A DNA stretch of 64,000 nt from CBDCZY01 sp965224745 (GCA_965224745.1 CBDCZY010000003.1:310001-374000); one strand, 5' to 3'. Positions 1 to 9,582 are shown, counted from the first letter of the stretch. Translations and numbers: made by a program. The notes: generated by a model not told the origin, from the sequence alone.

Positions 1-614
1 ATGGCAAAGGGACTTTTTTACAGCGCCTGGAAAAAGAAATCAGCACGGTGAAAAAACATTACCCAGATGCACTCTACTTAGGCATCGCTGATGGTGCAAA
101 AAGCAATTGGACCTTTCTGGAAACACACACCAGTCGCCAGCTGTTAGATTTTTTTCATGTGACTGAATACTTGGCAACCGTTGCTTACGCGGCTTACCCA
201 GGAAAAACCGATAAACCCAAGCGAGACAGTTGGCTGAATGAACGGTGTACACAGCTCAAACATGACTCAAAAGCCGTCGAAGCACTGATTGCAGAAATGG
301 AGCAATTAGCCAAGAAAAAGAGCCTGACAAAAACGATCAAAGACAATTTATTGGCGGCGTTGACTTATTTTATCAACCATCGTCACATGATGGATTATGC
401 GACACAGGTGAACAAACAATTATCCATTGGATCAGGTGTGACTGAGGCTGCTTGCAAAACATTGTTGAAGCAACGTCTTTGTGGATCTGGAATGCGCTGG
501 AAAGACAAAGGTGCCCAAGTGATTTTGTCGTTACGAGCACTGGTTCAGTCAAAGGGGCGTTGGCAGCAATTTTGGGGGAATATTGAGCAATATGGCGCGC
601 ACGTGTGTTTTTAG
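1..614 (+). CDS. ISKra4-family transposase, C-terminal part (5' end outside window)
   Basis: The reading frame is open from base 3 with no stop before 614, so the gene starts upstream of the window and about 203 C-terminal residues are visible. A GTG at 48 is in frame but is internal. The signature near the C terminus, GSGVTEAACKTLLKQR followed by SGMRW, is what ISKra4-type DDE transposases carry, and the segment GIADGAK with DFFHVTEYL fits their catalytic core. The enzyme would cut and join element ends. No terminal inverted repeat could be recognised downstream of the stop. Whether the element is intact cannot be judged from this window. The family call is from remembered motifs; a distant relative is the only real alternative. 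Confidence 0.8.
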   Translation, partial: GKGTFLQRLEKEISTVKKHYPDALYLGIADGAKSNWTFLETHTSRQLLDFFHVTEYLATVAYAAYPGKTDKPKRDSWLNERCTQLKHDSKAVEALIAEMEQLAKKKSLTKTIKDNLLAALTYFINHRHMMDYATQVNKQLSIGSGVTEAACKTLLKQRLCGSGMRWKDKGAQVILSLRALVQSKGRWQQFWGNIEQYGAHVCF

Positions 615-942
615 TATAACATTATATTGAATCATCACCCATCTCATTCACTAATAACTCATTGTTTTTAAAGGGGTGTAGAGTGCTTCAGCAATAGTGT
701 ATTAGGCAATGCTAATATTTTAGAAAATTAGACTTTATTAATGTTTTGGCTTCTCAAAACTGGAAAACTTCAGTCCTTAAAGTCAGCCCAAATTAAATTT
801 CAACCAAAAAATTCCGCAGTGGTAACCAAGATGTTATAGAATAAACTCCGCTTAAAATCCCTATAAATAATAATTCTTTCGCGGGATTGTTATCAAAGAT
901 CTTTGTTTTCAATCACATTTAATTTCAAAAGGAGACTTACCA
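615..942. other. intergenic region between transposase and peroxiredoxin gene
   Basis: This 328-bp AT-rich stretch should contain the right end of the ISKra4-type element and the promoter of the peroxiredoxin gene. I see no convincing terminal repeat and no confident -35/-10 pair. An AGGAG at 930-934 is the ribosome binding site for the gene starting at 943. Confidence 0.5.
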
Positions 943-1548
943 ATGAGCGTTTTAGTCGGTAAAAATGCCCCTGATTTTACTGTTCCGGCCGTTTTAGGCA
1001 ATGGTGAAATCGTCGATGAATTTTCCCTGTCTGCGGCCACGAAAGGCAAGTATGCTGTCTTAGTTTTCTATCCTCTGGACTTTACTTTTGTTTGCCCTTC
1101 CGAACTGATTGCTTTAGACCATCGTATGGATGAATTTAGTAGCCGTGGAGTTGAAGTCATAGCCATATCCATCGACTCACACTTCACTCACAACGCGTGG
1201 CGCAAAACCCCCATAGATAAGGGCGGGATCGGCCCAGTAAAATATACTATGGCGGCAGATATTTCTCACTCTGTTGTAAAAGATTATGATGTCGAAGCCG
1301 AAGGACCTGGCGTCGCTTATCGCGGTAACTTCTTGATTGATCAAAATGGCGTGGTAAGACACCAAGTCATTAATGATCTGCCACTGGGCCGGAATATGGA
1401 TGAACTGATTCGAATGGTAGATGCGTTGCAATTTTTTGAACAACACGGCGAAGTATGTCCAGCCGGTTGGAATAAAGGCGATACCGGCATGAAAGCAAGT
1501 CCTGACGGTGTTGCTGAATACCTCAGCGAAAACGCTGACAAGCTGTAA
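943..1548 (+). CDS. 2-Cys peroxiredoxin (AhpC/TSA family)
   Basis: A cytosolic thiol peroxidase of 201 residues that would reduce hydrogen peroxide, organic hydroperoxides and peroxynitrite. The peroxidatic cysteine is Cys51 in FTFVCPSE and the resolving cysteine is Cys172 in GEVCPAGW, so both halves of the typical 2-Cys mechanism are present. Length matches the AhpC/Prx1 class. AGGAG lies 8 bases before the ATG. No ahpF or thioredoxin reductase gene is adjacent, so the electron donor is presumably thioredoxin. The gene appears monocistronic, with a strong inverted repeat just after the stop. I looked for an OxyR-type site upstream and did not find one. Confidence 0.93.
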   Translation: MSVLVGKNAPDFTVPAVLGNGEIVDEFSLSAATKGKYAVLVFYPLDFTFVCPSELIALDHRMDEFSSRGVEVIAISIDSHFTHNAWRKTPIDKGGIGPVKYTMAADISHSVVKDYDVEAEGPGVAYRGNFLIDQNGVVRHQVINDLPLGRNMDELIRMVDALQFFEQHGEVCPAGWNKGDTGMKASPDGVAEYLSENADKL

Positions 1549-1567
1549 CAACATTAGACCACAGAAA

Positions 1568-1607
1568 ATCTGCTCGCCGAAGTAGCTTGGTTTGCTGGCG
1601 AGCAGAT
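1568..1607 (+). terminator. inverted repeat after peroxiredoxin gene, possible terminator
   Basis: A perfect 11-bp inverted repeat (ATCTGCTCGCC at 1568-1578, its complement at 1597-1607) is separated by 18 bases and begins 19 bases after the stop codon. It lacks a T-run immediately downstream, so it may stabilise the mRNA 3' end rather than act as a classical terminator. Confidence 0.5.
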
Positions 1608-1752
1608 GATTAACTCTACCAACATTGAGCTCAAAACTTATCTAAGCAACCCCTCTTGTTTACACCTGTAATAAGATTTTTATTCCCCTCATTGAGTCAC
1701 TGTCATTCTTTCAAACAGAAAGCAGCTCTCATACCCTCTACTTGTCCTAAAT

Positions 1753-2037
1753 CTATTCAGAATTTGTTTTTTTATTGACCAAAAATTTCTTTCGAATGAA
1801 AACAGCGGCTATAAGCCCCGATATGACAGGTGAATGCGAAATCAAAAGCGAAAGGAGAGGAGATTGACTAGCGAACATATTCATCATTGGTTCTGCAACG
1901 CCCAACCGCCAAATCTTGGCAATAATGTAATAACCAATGACGCCAACAACAACCCAGTACACTGGGTTTTCCCCCAACTTAACTGCAGTCAGATAAAACC
2001 AAGCAATAACTCCAATAACCGCAAGCGCACCAATCAT
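1753..2037 (-). CDS. small inner-membrane protein of unknown function
   Basis: A 94-residue protein with two or three hydrophobic segments (about residues 1-17, 25-41 and 59-82) and a basic, polar C terminus (RKKFLVNKKTNSE), which would sit in the cytoplasm if there are three spans. The start is supported by a GAGGGGG ribosome binding site just upstream of the ATG. I do not recognise the family. It stands alone between the peroxiredoxin gene and asmA and is read in the opposite direction to both. Confidence 0.6.
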   Translation of the reverse strand: MIGALAVIGVIAWFYLTAVKLGENPVYWVVVGVIGYYIIAKIWRLGVAEPMMNMFASQSPLLSLLISHSPVISGLIAAVFIRKKFLVNKKTNSE

Positions 2038-2250
2038 TCAACCCCCTCATCGTAATTTAGTGTTGCAGCCGAAATAAATTACTACCAAAATGATTATAAT
2101 TGCGACTGTTGTATCACGAATAAAAACAGACTAGCTGACATATTATCATTTAACCTTGATAGATTTTTGTAAAACGCTTTCGATTTTGAAGTTAGAGCAT
2201 ATCCAGGTAACAAACCGATAAGCTTCACCCAAGCCCACATGGAGGATCAC

Positions 2251-4446
2251 ATGGGAAAAATTATTAAAATATTATTATCTTTGGTAGCCTTTCTAGTATT
2301 CCTTGTCATCGTTGCCATTTTTGTCGTACCGCATTTTATTGACCTGAATGATTATAAGGATAAATTACAAACAGCAGTAAAAGAACAAACAGGCAGAGAC
2401 GCATTGATTGAGGGAGACATTGACCTCTCTTTCTTTCCGTGGCTGGGTTTAGAAACTGGAAAACTTAGCCTTAGCAATGCACCAGGATTTGGTGAAGCAC
2501 CTTTTGTGTCCATTGCGGAAAGTAATATCAAAGTAAAGATATTGCCTTTATTATCCAAAAAGGTAGAAATAGATCGCTTGGTCTTAAAAGGATTACAACT
2601 TAATCTGGCAAAAAATAAACAAGGCGTTAGCAACTGGGATGATCTGGCAAAAAAAGAAACACAACCATCATCTTCGAAAAATGAGCAACCCCCAACACCC
2701 CCCGACGAAAAACCCAGTACAGAAGAAGAAAAATCCCCGCCTATCAAATTAACAGATTTAGCGGTTGGAGGAATATCGTTAGAAGATGCCAATGTTAAGT
2801 GGGACGACTTTCAATCCAACCAACATATTGCAGTTCAAGACTTCGACTTAACTACTGGAGCACTGAAACTGAACGAGCCTGTTGACGTTGAAATGGATTT
2901 GGCTATCACCATGAACGAACCTCAACTGAAAGAAACTATAGTATTTAATGGCTCATTATGGGTGAACGACGCATTAAATTTGTTCAAGCTTAATAATGTC
3001 AATTTGAAGACCGTTACCGAAGGTGAAACCATCCCTGGCAACAAACTAGCTGCTGATTTTTTAGCTCAAATAGAAGTTGATAAAGCGAAACAAACATTGA
3101 ATTTATCGAAATTCCAAATGGCTTCTGGCAAGCTCAAACTCAATGCAGATATTATGGGGGAGCAAATTATTGATGCTCCCGCTTTTAATGGAACCATTTC
3201 TTTAGCAGAATTTAACTTAGCGGCTTTTCTCAAATCTTTGGACATCGCATTACCAGCAATGCAAAAAACCGATGCTCTGTCTAAAGCTGCTGTTCAATTT
3301 GGGTTACAAGCGACGCAAAAGTCTGCCAATATAAATGACTTACAAATTAGCTTTGATGAATCTAAAATAACCGGCACCGCATCTGTAAACAACTTTTCTA
3401 AGCCTGCTATTCGCTATGATTTAACGCTAAACGCCATTAATGTGGATCACTATTTACCTCCAAAGTCTAACAAGAAAGAGGGAAAAGAAAAACAAACAAC
3501 TGTTCCTAAGGATCAAAGCAAGACCAAAACCAAATCTAGCGGCTTATTCCCTGTTGAGACACTGAAAACCCTCAACATCGACGGTAAATTCAAATTAGGG
3601 CAACTCATCGCCAGCGGCTTAAAAATGAATGAAATAGGATTAAACGTGCTGGCAAAAAACGGCAAATTACAGACCAACCAAACCATAGGAAAACTTTACA
3701 CTGGTAAGTACACAGGTCAGATTAACCTGGATGTAACAAAACAAAGACCTTCGTTATCTTTAAATGAAAAACTTTCTGGCTTACAAATAGAACCTCTCCT
3801 AACTGACCTATCAGGTAAAGCACGAATTAGCGGCACCACTGCCGCAACTATAAAACTTAATGGTAAAGGCAATGATATTGATGCGATCAAACGTACCTTG
3901 AGTGGCAATATTGACTTTACCTTTCTTGAAGGAAAACTCATAGGAATTGATCTGCACAAGTTAATCAAAAATATTGAAGATCTGATCAAAGGAAAAGGAA
4001 TTCCCGCTATGAACGATAAAGCGAGCACACCTTTCACAGAACTAAAAGGATCTGTGCAAGTTAACAACGGACTCGCTGTAAACAATGATCTACAAGCCTA
4101 TTCTTCTTCGTTAAAAATTAATGGCAAGGGCTCTGCAGACCTGGTTAGTGAAAAACTGGATTATGCTGTCACCACAAAACTTCTCAAAGCCGAAGCTAAT
4201 GACAATCAATCCGAAAAAATCAAGGGCTTACCTTTGGCTATCAAAGTGGGTGGCACATTCTCTAAACCTACATTTCAGCCTGATCTAGAAGCAATCTTAA
4301 AAGCCAAATATGGCGCTAAACTAGAACGGGAAAAAGAAAAACATATGAAAAAATTAAACGAAAAGGTAAACAAACAAAAACAAAAACTGCAGGAAAAATT
4401 AAATAAAAAACTGGGACCAGCTTTGGATAAATTTCTTAAGTTTTGA
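2251..4446 (+). CDS. asmA: AsmA family protein
   Basis: A 731-residue inner-membrane-anchored protein. One N-terminal membrane helix (about residues 5-28) is followed by a large periplasmic region of AsmA type, with the opening pattern of a conserved FIDLNDYKDKL segment and later beta-rich repeats ending in an AsmA C-terminal region. AsmA-like proteins belong to the bridge-like group linked to phospholipid traffic to the outer membrane. A Pro/Glu/Lys-rich spacer occupies about residues 134-168, another Lys-rich spacer about 405-430, and the C-terminal 45 residues are a highly charged, probably helical tail. An ATG at 2239 is also in frame, but GGAGG at 2241-2245 sits 5 bases before the ATG at 2251, which I prefer. 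It is followed after 8 bases by mutY, as in pseudomonads. Confidence 0.85.
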   Translation: MGKIIKILLSLVAFLVFLVIVAIFVVPHFIDLNDYKDKLQTAVKEQTGRDALIEGDIDLSFFPWLGLETGKLSLSNAPGFGEAPFVSIAESNIKVKILPLLSKKVEIDRLVLKGLQLNLAKNKQGVSNWDDLAKKETQPSSSKNEQPPTPPDEKPSTEEEKSPPIKLTDLAVGGISLEDANVKWDDFQSNQHIAVQDFDLTTGALKLNEPVDVEMDLAITMNEPQLKETIVFNGSLWVNDALNLFKLNNVNLKTVTEGETIPGNKLAADFLAQIEVDKAKQTLNLSKFQMASGKLKLNADIMGEQIIDAPAFNGTISLAEFNLAAFLKSLDIALPAMQKTDALSKAAVQFGLQATQKSANINDLQISFDESKITGTASVNNFSKPAIRYDLTLNAINVDHYLPPKSNKKEGKEKQTTVPKDQSKTKTKSSGLFPVETLKTLNIDGKFKLGQLIASGLKMNEIGLNVLAKNGKLQTNQTIGKLYTGKYTGQINLDVTKQRPSLSLNEKLSGLQIEPLLTDLSGKARISGTTAATIKLNGKGNDIDAIKRTLSGNIDFTFLEGKLIGIDLHKLIKNIEDLIKGKGIPAMNDKASTPFTELKGSVQVNNGLAVNNDLQAYSSSLKINGKGSADLVSEKLDYAVTTKLLKAEANDNQSEKIKGLPLAIKVGGTFSKPTFQPDLEAILKAKYGAKLEREKEKHMKKLNEKVNKQKQKLQEKLNKKLGPALDKFLKF

Positions 4447-4454
4447 CGTAACCT

Positions 4455-5525
4455 TTGGACAAGAAAGCTTTTCAAGCCATTTTGTTACAATGGTTTGAAA
4501 AGCACGGACGCAAAACCTTGCCGTGGCAGTCCAACCCAACGCCATATCGTGTCTGGGTTTCAGAAATAATGCTGCAACAGACTCAGGTAGCAACTGTCAT
4601 TCCCTATTTTGAACGTTTCATCGAACGGTTTCCTGACATTGCCAGTCTTGCAAATGCCTCCCAGGATGAGGTATTGCACTCATGGTCAGGGCTTGGCTAT
4701 TACGCGAGAGCAAGAAATATGCATCGCGCTGCAAAGACCATTCAGCAACAAGACTTTTTCCCGGACAGCCTGCCTGAACTTTGCAAACTACCTGGGATAG
4801 GCCGCTCAACCGCGGGCGCTATATTGAGCTTGGCTATGAAGCAATCGCAATCTATCCTTGATGGCAATGTAAAACGCGTTTTATGTCGTTTTCATGGCAT
4901 TGCTGGTTGGCCGGGAGAAAGTAAGATTAATCGTGAGCTATGGATCCTTAGTGAATCCTTAACGCCTGCCATAGAGGCACATCGATACAACCAAGCAATG
5001 ATGGACTTGGGTGCAACGATCTGTACGAGGACTTTACCGAACTGCGAACGATGCCCATTCCCAGATCACTGCGTAGCTTACCGCGAAGATCGCATCAAAC
5101 AATTGCCTACTCCAAAACCAAAAAAAACATTACCTGTCAAAAAAGTCATCTTTTTAATACTTAAAAACCAGCATCAAGGCTATTATCTGGAAAGAAAGCC
5201 CACCATTGGCTTGTGGGGTGGCTTGTGGAGCTTTCCTGAATTCTCAAATATTGAAGAAACCACTCGCTGGCTTACCCAGCACCGTTACTCTGTAAGCCAC
5301 AGAATTTCCTTACCTGCCCGACGTCACAGCTTCTCACATTATCATTTAGAGTACCACCCAGTTCTAGTGATCTGTCGAGATGGTGCAAAGCAGACGATCT
5401 CTGAGCCTGACCAAACGATCTGGTATATAATGGATGATCAACAAGCTATCGGCCTACCAAGGCCCATCAGTAAACTAATAACCCAAATTGAACGAGGAAA
5501 CTACCCCAATGGTTCGCATGATTAA
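4455..5525 (+). CDS. mutY: A/G-specific adenine glycosylase MutY
   Basis: A 356-residue base-excision repair enzyme that removes adenine mispaired with 8-oxoguanine. The catalytic Glu is residue 37 in VWVSEIMLQQTQV, the same number as in E. coli MutY, which supports the TTG start at 4455. A helix-hairpin-helix (LPGIGRSTAGAIL) is followed by the catalytic Asp segment ILDGNVKRVL. The [4Fe-4S] cluster loop shows C-X6-C-X2-C-X5-C in CTRTLPNCERCPFPDHC. The C-terminal ~120 residues are the NUDIX-like domain that recognises 8-oxoG. The TTG start has no clear ribosome binding site, so translation is probably coupled to asmA, whose stop is 8 bases upstream. It overlaps yggX by 17 bases. Confidence 0.96.
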   Translation: MDKKAFQAILLQWFEKHGRKTLPWQSNPTPYRVWVSEIMLQQTQVATVIPYFERFIERFPDIASLANASQDEVLHSWSGLGYYARARNMHRAAKTIQQQDFFPDSLPELCKLPGIGRSTAGAILSLAMKQSQSILDGNVKRVLCRFHGIAGWPGESKINRELWILSESLTPAIEAHRYNQAMMDLGATICTRTLPNCERCPFPDHCVAYREDRIKQLPTPKPKKTLPVKKVIFLILKNQHQGYYLERKPTIGLWGGLWSFPEFSNIEETTRWLTQHRYSVSHRISLPARRHSFSHYHLEYHPVLVICRDGAKQTISEPDQTIWYIMDDQQAIGLPRPISKLITQIERGNYPNGSHD

Positions 5526-5781
5526 ATGTGCCAAATTAGGCATTGAAGCTGAAGGATTAGATGCTCCCCCATTCCCTGGGTCTAAAGGCAAATTAATTTA
5601 TGAAAAGGTATCAAAACAAGCCTGGGAAGAATGGATAGGGGTGCAAACGATGCTAATTAACGAAAACAAGCTCGCCAGTTATGAGCCGCAAGCCAGAAAG
5701 TTTCTTGAACAAGAAAGGGAAAAGTTTTTCTTTGGGAAAGGAGTAGAAATGCCTGAAGACTATGTTCCACCTAAAACTTGA
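5509..5781 (+). CDS. yggX: YggX family Fe(II)-trafficking / oxidative protection protein
   Basis: A 90-residue cytosolic protein linked in enterics to protection of iron-sulfur clusters and iron trafficking. The family hallmarks are present: an N-terminal MIKCAKLG with the conserved Cys, PPFPGSKGKLIYEKVSKQAW in the middle, and QTMLINENKL. The ATG at 5509 is chosen because it aligns with family starts and has GAGG at 5494-5497. An upstream TTG at 5488 would add seven atypical residues. The gene overlaps the end of mutY by 17 bases, the usual mutY-yggX coupling, which ties repair of oxidised DNA to protection of the MutY cluster. Confidence 0.93.
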   Translation: MVRMIKCAKLGIEAEGLDAPPFPGSKGKLIYEKVSKQAWEEWIGVQTMLINENKLASYEPQARKFLEQEREKFFFGKGVEMPEDYVPPKT

Positions 5782-5830
5782 TTAAACATGAGAACTCAAG
5801 CCAATAAGCTCTTTCAAGAATAAAATCCAG

Positions 5831-7744
5831 CTAATTAACGACCCGCAGCTTTGGTTCTTTTGAAGAAGAAGATTGTTGATCTTGTATAGAGCTACTATTG
5901 AATTCTGGTACTAAATTTCTCAATAATTCGTGTATTTCCGTAATATTAAACTCGATACAAGCGCGTTCTAACTTATCAACCTGAGCCATTAGCGCCGAAG
6001 TGCTTTCAAAACGTCTGGCTTTTGCTAACAATAGCTTTTGAAAGCCGGTTCCAATCAACTCTTCTTTTTCATGAAATAATTCTTCGAATAGTTTTTCACC
6101 AGGACGAAGCCCTATATATTCCAAACCGATATCTTCACCCGGCCGCTTGCCGCTTAGGCGTATCATTTGCTCCGCCAAATAGCTAATCTTCACTGGCTCA
6201 CCCATATCCAAGACAAAGACTTCACCCCCATCGCCAACCGTTTCTGCTTGCATGATTAATTGACATGCCTCAGGTATCGTCATGAAATAACGACTGATTT
6301 CTGGATGGGTAATGGTCAGCGGGCCACCTTTCTCAATCTGTTTGCGAAACAATGGAACAACACTTCCAGCCGAATCCAGCACATTACCAAACCTTACTGT
6401 CATAAACTGGGTTGTGTTCTCACGATCCAGGTTTTGGCACAGCATTTCAGATACTCTTTTGCTCGCCCCCATGACATTGGTAGGATTCACCGCTTTATCT
6501 GAAGAGATGAGCACGAAACGGTCAATACCTTCTTCAATTGCTGCTTCAGCAACTATTTTAGTGCCTATCACATTATTTTTGACCGCTTCTCTAACTTGAT
6601 CTTCCAGAATAGGCACATGTTTATAAGCTGCGGCATGAAAGATTACATCAGGACGATGGGTTTTGACCACTCTTTTTACAGCTGATAAATCGGTAATATC
6701 ACCTAATACAGCAACATGTTTAATATCGGGAAATGTTTTAGCCAACTCAGCATCTACCTCATAAAGATTGAACTCTGATTGGTCAAATATTATAAGTTTG
6801 CCTGGATTAAAACGAGCCAATTGCTTGCAAAGTTCTGAGCCGATCGACCCACCCCCCCCTGTCACCAGAATGCTTTTATTCTGTAAGTTCTCGGTCAATA
6901 ACTTCCAGTTCAGGCGAACCGGCTTACGACCCAATATATCTTCGATAGAGACATCCCTTAAATTACCCTGAGACACTTGGTTTGATAACAGTTCTTTAAC
7001 TGAAGGTAAAGTTTTAAAAGGAATTTTGCACCGCTCACAAATCTCAACAATTCGCTGCATTTCAGTATCTTTAGCGGAAGGAATAGCTATTAAAATTACT
7101 TCAATATTGCAATCTTCGATAAAACCGGGGATTTGATTGATTGAACCCAACACTCGAATGCCTCGAATATCACGCTTTTTTTTGGCTGCATCATCATCAA
7201 CGAAAGCCACCGGGATATAGCCATTAATATTTTCCCGTAGCAAATCCCTCGCCAACATTTCACCGCCAGCACCAGCACCAACAATCAACGCTCGTTTACC
7301 AACCCCCTCTCTTATTAAACTGTCTTTAAAGAATCGATAAGCAAATCTTGGTATACACAAAAACACCATGGCCAAGCAAATATAGATGGGTACTGACGAG
7401 CGAGGCACAGCTTCCAACCGGTTAAACAAGAACAATGTCACCGCTATGATGAAAATGCCGGTGATAATTGCTTTGGTGATTCGAATCAAGTCAGGCAAAG
7501 ACGAAAAGCGCCATACGCCTCGATAGAGTCCAAATATCCAAAAAACAACGCCTTGAACTGTTACTACATAAGGAATATAGGCGTACATCGCTGAGTATTG
7601 CGGTTCCGGTATCACGCCCATGTCAAATCTAAGCCAAAAGGATCCCATCCACGCTAAAGTGACCATTAATAAATCATGTATAAAAATGGTCGTCCGGGGA
7701 CGCATTTTATCAACTATGAATTGAAAATCCTGTGTATATGCCAT
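5831..7744 (-). CDS. wbpM: WbpM/CapD-type UDP-GlcNAc 4,6-dehydratase (polysaccharide biosynthesis)
   Basis: A 637-residue membrane-bound nucleotide-sugar dehydratase making UDP-4-keto-6-deoxy sugars for O-antigen or capsule. The first ~130 residues hold four hydrophobic segments, then a CoA-binding-like domain begins with GAGAGGEMLARDLL. The catalytic short-chain dehydrogenase part begins at ILVTGGGGSIGSEL and has SSDKAVNPTNVMGASKR, where Met replaces the usual catalytic Tyr of YxxxK, as is standard for long WbpM-type enzymes. A start at TTG 7753 is also open, but ATG 7744 has GGTGG just before it. It lies 25 bases downstream of the WbpL-like gene. In Pseudomonas the same pair ends the B-band O-antigen locus, yet here no other glycosyltransferases are nearby. 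Confidence 0.9.
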   Translation of the reverse strand: MAYTQDFQFIVDKMRPRTTIFIHDLLMVTLAWMGSFWLRFDMGVIPEPQYSAMYAYIPYVVTVQGVVFWIFGLYRGVWRFSSLPDLIRITKAIITGIFIIAVTLFLFNRLEAVPRSSVPIYICLAMVFLCIPRFAYRFFKDSLIREGVGKRALIVGAGAGGEMLARDLLRENINGYIPVAFVDDDAAKKKRDIRGIRVLGSINQIPGFIEDCNIEVILIAIPSAKDTEMQRIVEICERCKIPFKTLPSVKELLSNQVSQGNLRDVSIEDILGRKPVRLNWKLLTENLQNKSILVTGGGGSIGSELCKQLARFNPGKLIIFDQSEFNLYEVDAELAKTFPDIKHVAVLGDITDLSAVKRVVKTHRPDVIFHAAAYKHVPILEDQVREAVKNNVIGTKIVAEAAIEEGIDRFVLISSDKAVNPTNVMGASKRVSEMLCQNLDRENTTQFMTVRFGNVLDSAGSVVPLFRKQIEKGGPLTITHPEISRYFMTIPEACQLIMQAETVGDGGEVFVLDMGEPVKISYLAEQMIRLSGKRPGEDIGLEYIGLRPGEKLFEELFHEKEELIGTGFQKLLLAKARRFESTSALMAQVDKLERACIEFNITEIHELLRNLVPEFNSSSIQDQQSSSSKEPKLRVVN

Positions 7745-7769
7745 AACCACCAATATTTGAATAAAGAAA

Positions 7770-8810
7770 TCAGTTCATTATTTCTTCACCTGCCCTGAGC
7801 TTATTGACCAATATCAACAATGGCAGGTAAGCGAGCAATAAAATTAAAAATTGGTACCTCGGAAAAACTGCCGCTAACAATGCATTAGGCAACAACCAGG
7901 CACAATTAATCAAGAGGACAATCAGGGTAACTCTCAAGTGTCCAAATTTTTTTGCTGCTTGTTGGTAAGCGTGAGTGCAATGTGCCTGGTACCATTTTTT
8001 ACCTGTCAGCATGCGCCTTAGCAGCGTATAGCTCGCATCAATTAAAAAGGCAGCAAGCAGTATCAACCATACGCCCAAGTTTAATTGGTTTGATCGCACA
8101 GAAACGAGCAACACTATGCCCACTGCTAAACCCAAAAAACCGCTGCCAACATCACCCATAAATATCTTGGCAGGAGGCCAATTCCAATAAAGAAACCCTA
8201 TCGTCGCCAGCCCTAACGTTATCGTTAACCATTCAACATTTTGCTGGCCAGAAACACCCGTTTGAAAACTGAAGAAAAAAGTGATTAAGGTTGCAGAAAA
8301 ACAAATATAAACAACTTGCATACCCGCCAAACCATCAATACCGTCCATAAAATTGAACAGGTTCAAGTGCCAAACTAACAGAACGCCTGCAAACATCCAC
8401 CCAAACCAGCCTAAATGAATAATATTAGAACCAAACTGAATACTGGTAATGCCGCCTATGCAGAACAATACCCAAATCGTCGCAGCCATGTGTACTGCCA
8501 TCCTCCAGCGAGCTGGTATTGGCCTAATATCATCCCACTGCCCTATAACCGCAACAACTAGAGTTGCAGGAATTATGGCTGCTAAAACAGATTGCTGAAT
8601 AGTGCCTGTCAGCCCTAACCAAAACATGCCGATATAAAAGGAACCCACAATAGCAAGCCCTCCGCCACTGGGCGTAGGAACAGTATGAGAGCTTCTATCA
8701 TTGGGTATATCCAAAACCTTCCTCCTCATCCAGTAGTTTCTCAATATACCAGTCAAAATCACTGAAAGTAAAGGTATTATCAATAACAATAAATAAATAA
8801 AAATAATCAA
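7770..8810 (-). CDS. WbpL/WecA-like undecaprenyl-phosphate sugar-1-phosphate transferase (glycosyltransferase family 4)
   Basis: A 346-residue polytopic inner-membrane enzyme of the MraY/WecA superfamily. It would transfer an N-acetylated sugar-1-phosphate to undecaprenyl phosphate and so start a glycan. About ten hydrophobic segments are seen. Family motifs are present in order: IGQWDDIRPI (Mg-binding Asp pair), NLFNFMDGIDGLAG, FMGDVGSGFLG, and a cytoplasmic loop with HCTHAYQQAAKKFGH. The start is a TTG at 8810 with no strong ribosome binding site; the N-terminal membrane helix begins immediately, which leaves little room for a later start. Pairing with the WbpM-type gene suggests WbpL rather than WecA or MraY. 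Confidence 0.88.
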   Translation of the reverse strand: MIIFIYLLLLIIPLLSVILTGILRNYWMRRKVLDIPNDRSSHTVPTPSGGGLAIVGSFYIGMFWLGLTGTIQQSVLAAIIPATLVVAVIGQWDDIRPIPARWRMAVHMAATIWVLFCIGGITSIQFGSNIIHLGWFGWMFAGVLLVWHLNLFNFMDGIDGLAGMQVVYICFSATLITFFFSFQTGVSGQQNVEWLTITLGLATIGFLYWNWPPAKIFMGDVGSGFLGLAVGIVLLVSVRSNQLNLGVWLILLAAFLIDASYTLLRRMLTGKKWYQAHCTHAYQQAAKKFGHLRVTLIVLLINCAWLLPNALLAAVFPRYQFLILLLAYLPLLILVNKLRAGEEIMN

Positions 8811-8913
8811 ACTCGACTTAAGTTAACGAAGCTTTAGTAATATATTTATTCGATTAAGGTTCTCAATCGACGAACTTATTAATGCTTCTCAGTCAAATAT
8901 ACTTTCCGACTAG

Positions 8914-9405
8914 TTAGCGTTTTGATTGCCAAAGAAACTCTCCTCTTTGCTTGTCCTTGACAACCTCATCCCAAGCAAAAACAGAGCCGTTCATTGCTAT
9001 ATAAACACCATCCGGCAACATTTGTACCACTGTTAAAGCTGCTCCTAAATTGAATAAAGCATCCGAGTAGCCAATAGTGAAAGGAATCATTGCGCCCATC
9101 ACTACGATAGTTTTAAGGTGCTCGCCTTGTGCTAAAACCCGAGCCGTGTCCACCATCGTATCAGTACCGTGAGTGATAACAATGCGCTTTTCTTCAGCGA
9201 GTTGACAGGCAGAATTGATTAGATCTCGATCATCACTTGTCATATCCAAGCTATCTTTTAGCATGAGTTGTTGCACTTCGATAGATAATCGACAACGAGA
9301 CTGTTTTAACATGTCTGCCACATGGGAGCCAGGAAACCACAACGAACCATCTAGTTCATTGTAAGCTTTATCTATCGTTCCTCCAGTTACAATCAGTCTA
9401 ATCAC
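8914..9405 (-). CDS. single-domain asparaginase-like protein
   Basis: A 163-residue protein equal to only the N-terminal domain of L-asparaginases. The two threonine motifs of the active site are visible: VTGGTIDKAYNE near the N terminus and THGTDTMVDTA around residues 79-89. The C-terminal domain of about 150 residues found in AnsA/AnsB is absent, yet the gene has a normal start and stop, so it is a natural short family rather than a broken gene. Similar short asparaginase-domain proteins are known from gammaproteobacteria; activity is not established here. It is not in an obvious operon and faces away from the DUF523/DUF1722 gene. Confidence 0.8.
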   Translation of the reverse strand: MIRLIVTGGTIDKAYNELDGSLWFPGSHVADMLKQSRCRLSIEVQQLMLKDSLDMTSDDRDLINSACQLAEEKRIVITHGTDTMVDTARVLAQGEHLKTIVVMGAMIPFTIGYSDALFNLGAALTVVQMLPDGVYIAMNGSVFAWDEVVKDKQRGEFLWQSKR

Positions 9406-9582
9406 AGTATAAATGTTTAGTTTAAAAATCCAATTATGACCCTGTACCTAGCAGCAATTTATATAGTAGGTTAACATTTTACAACTATTTGAGAGGTGCT
9501 TTTTGTAATATGAAAAATACTGTACTTTCTAGTCTGCGTAGCCCCCAAACAATCTCCTCGACACTAAAAGAATCAAAATTCG

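Noticed and set aside
820..885. Possible OxyR site upstream of the peroxiredoxin gene (ATAG and CTAT half-elements)
   Set aside because: The spacing of the half-elements does not follow the 11-base period of OxyR sites.
1177..1554. 125-codon minus-strand frame opposite the peroxiredoxin gene
   Set aside because: Fully antisense to a well-supported gene, with no start signals.
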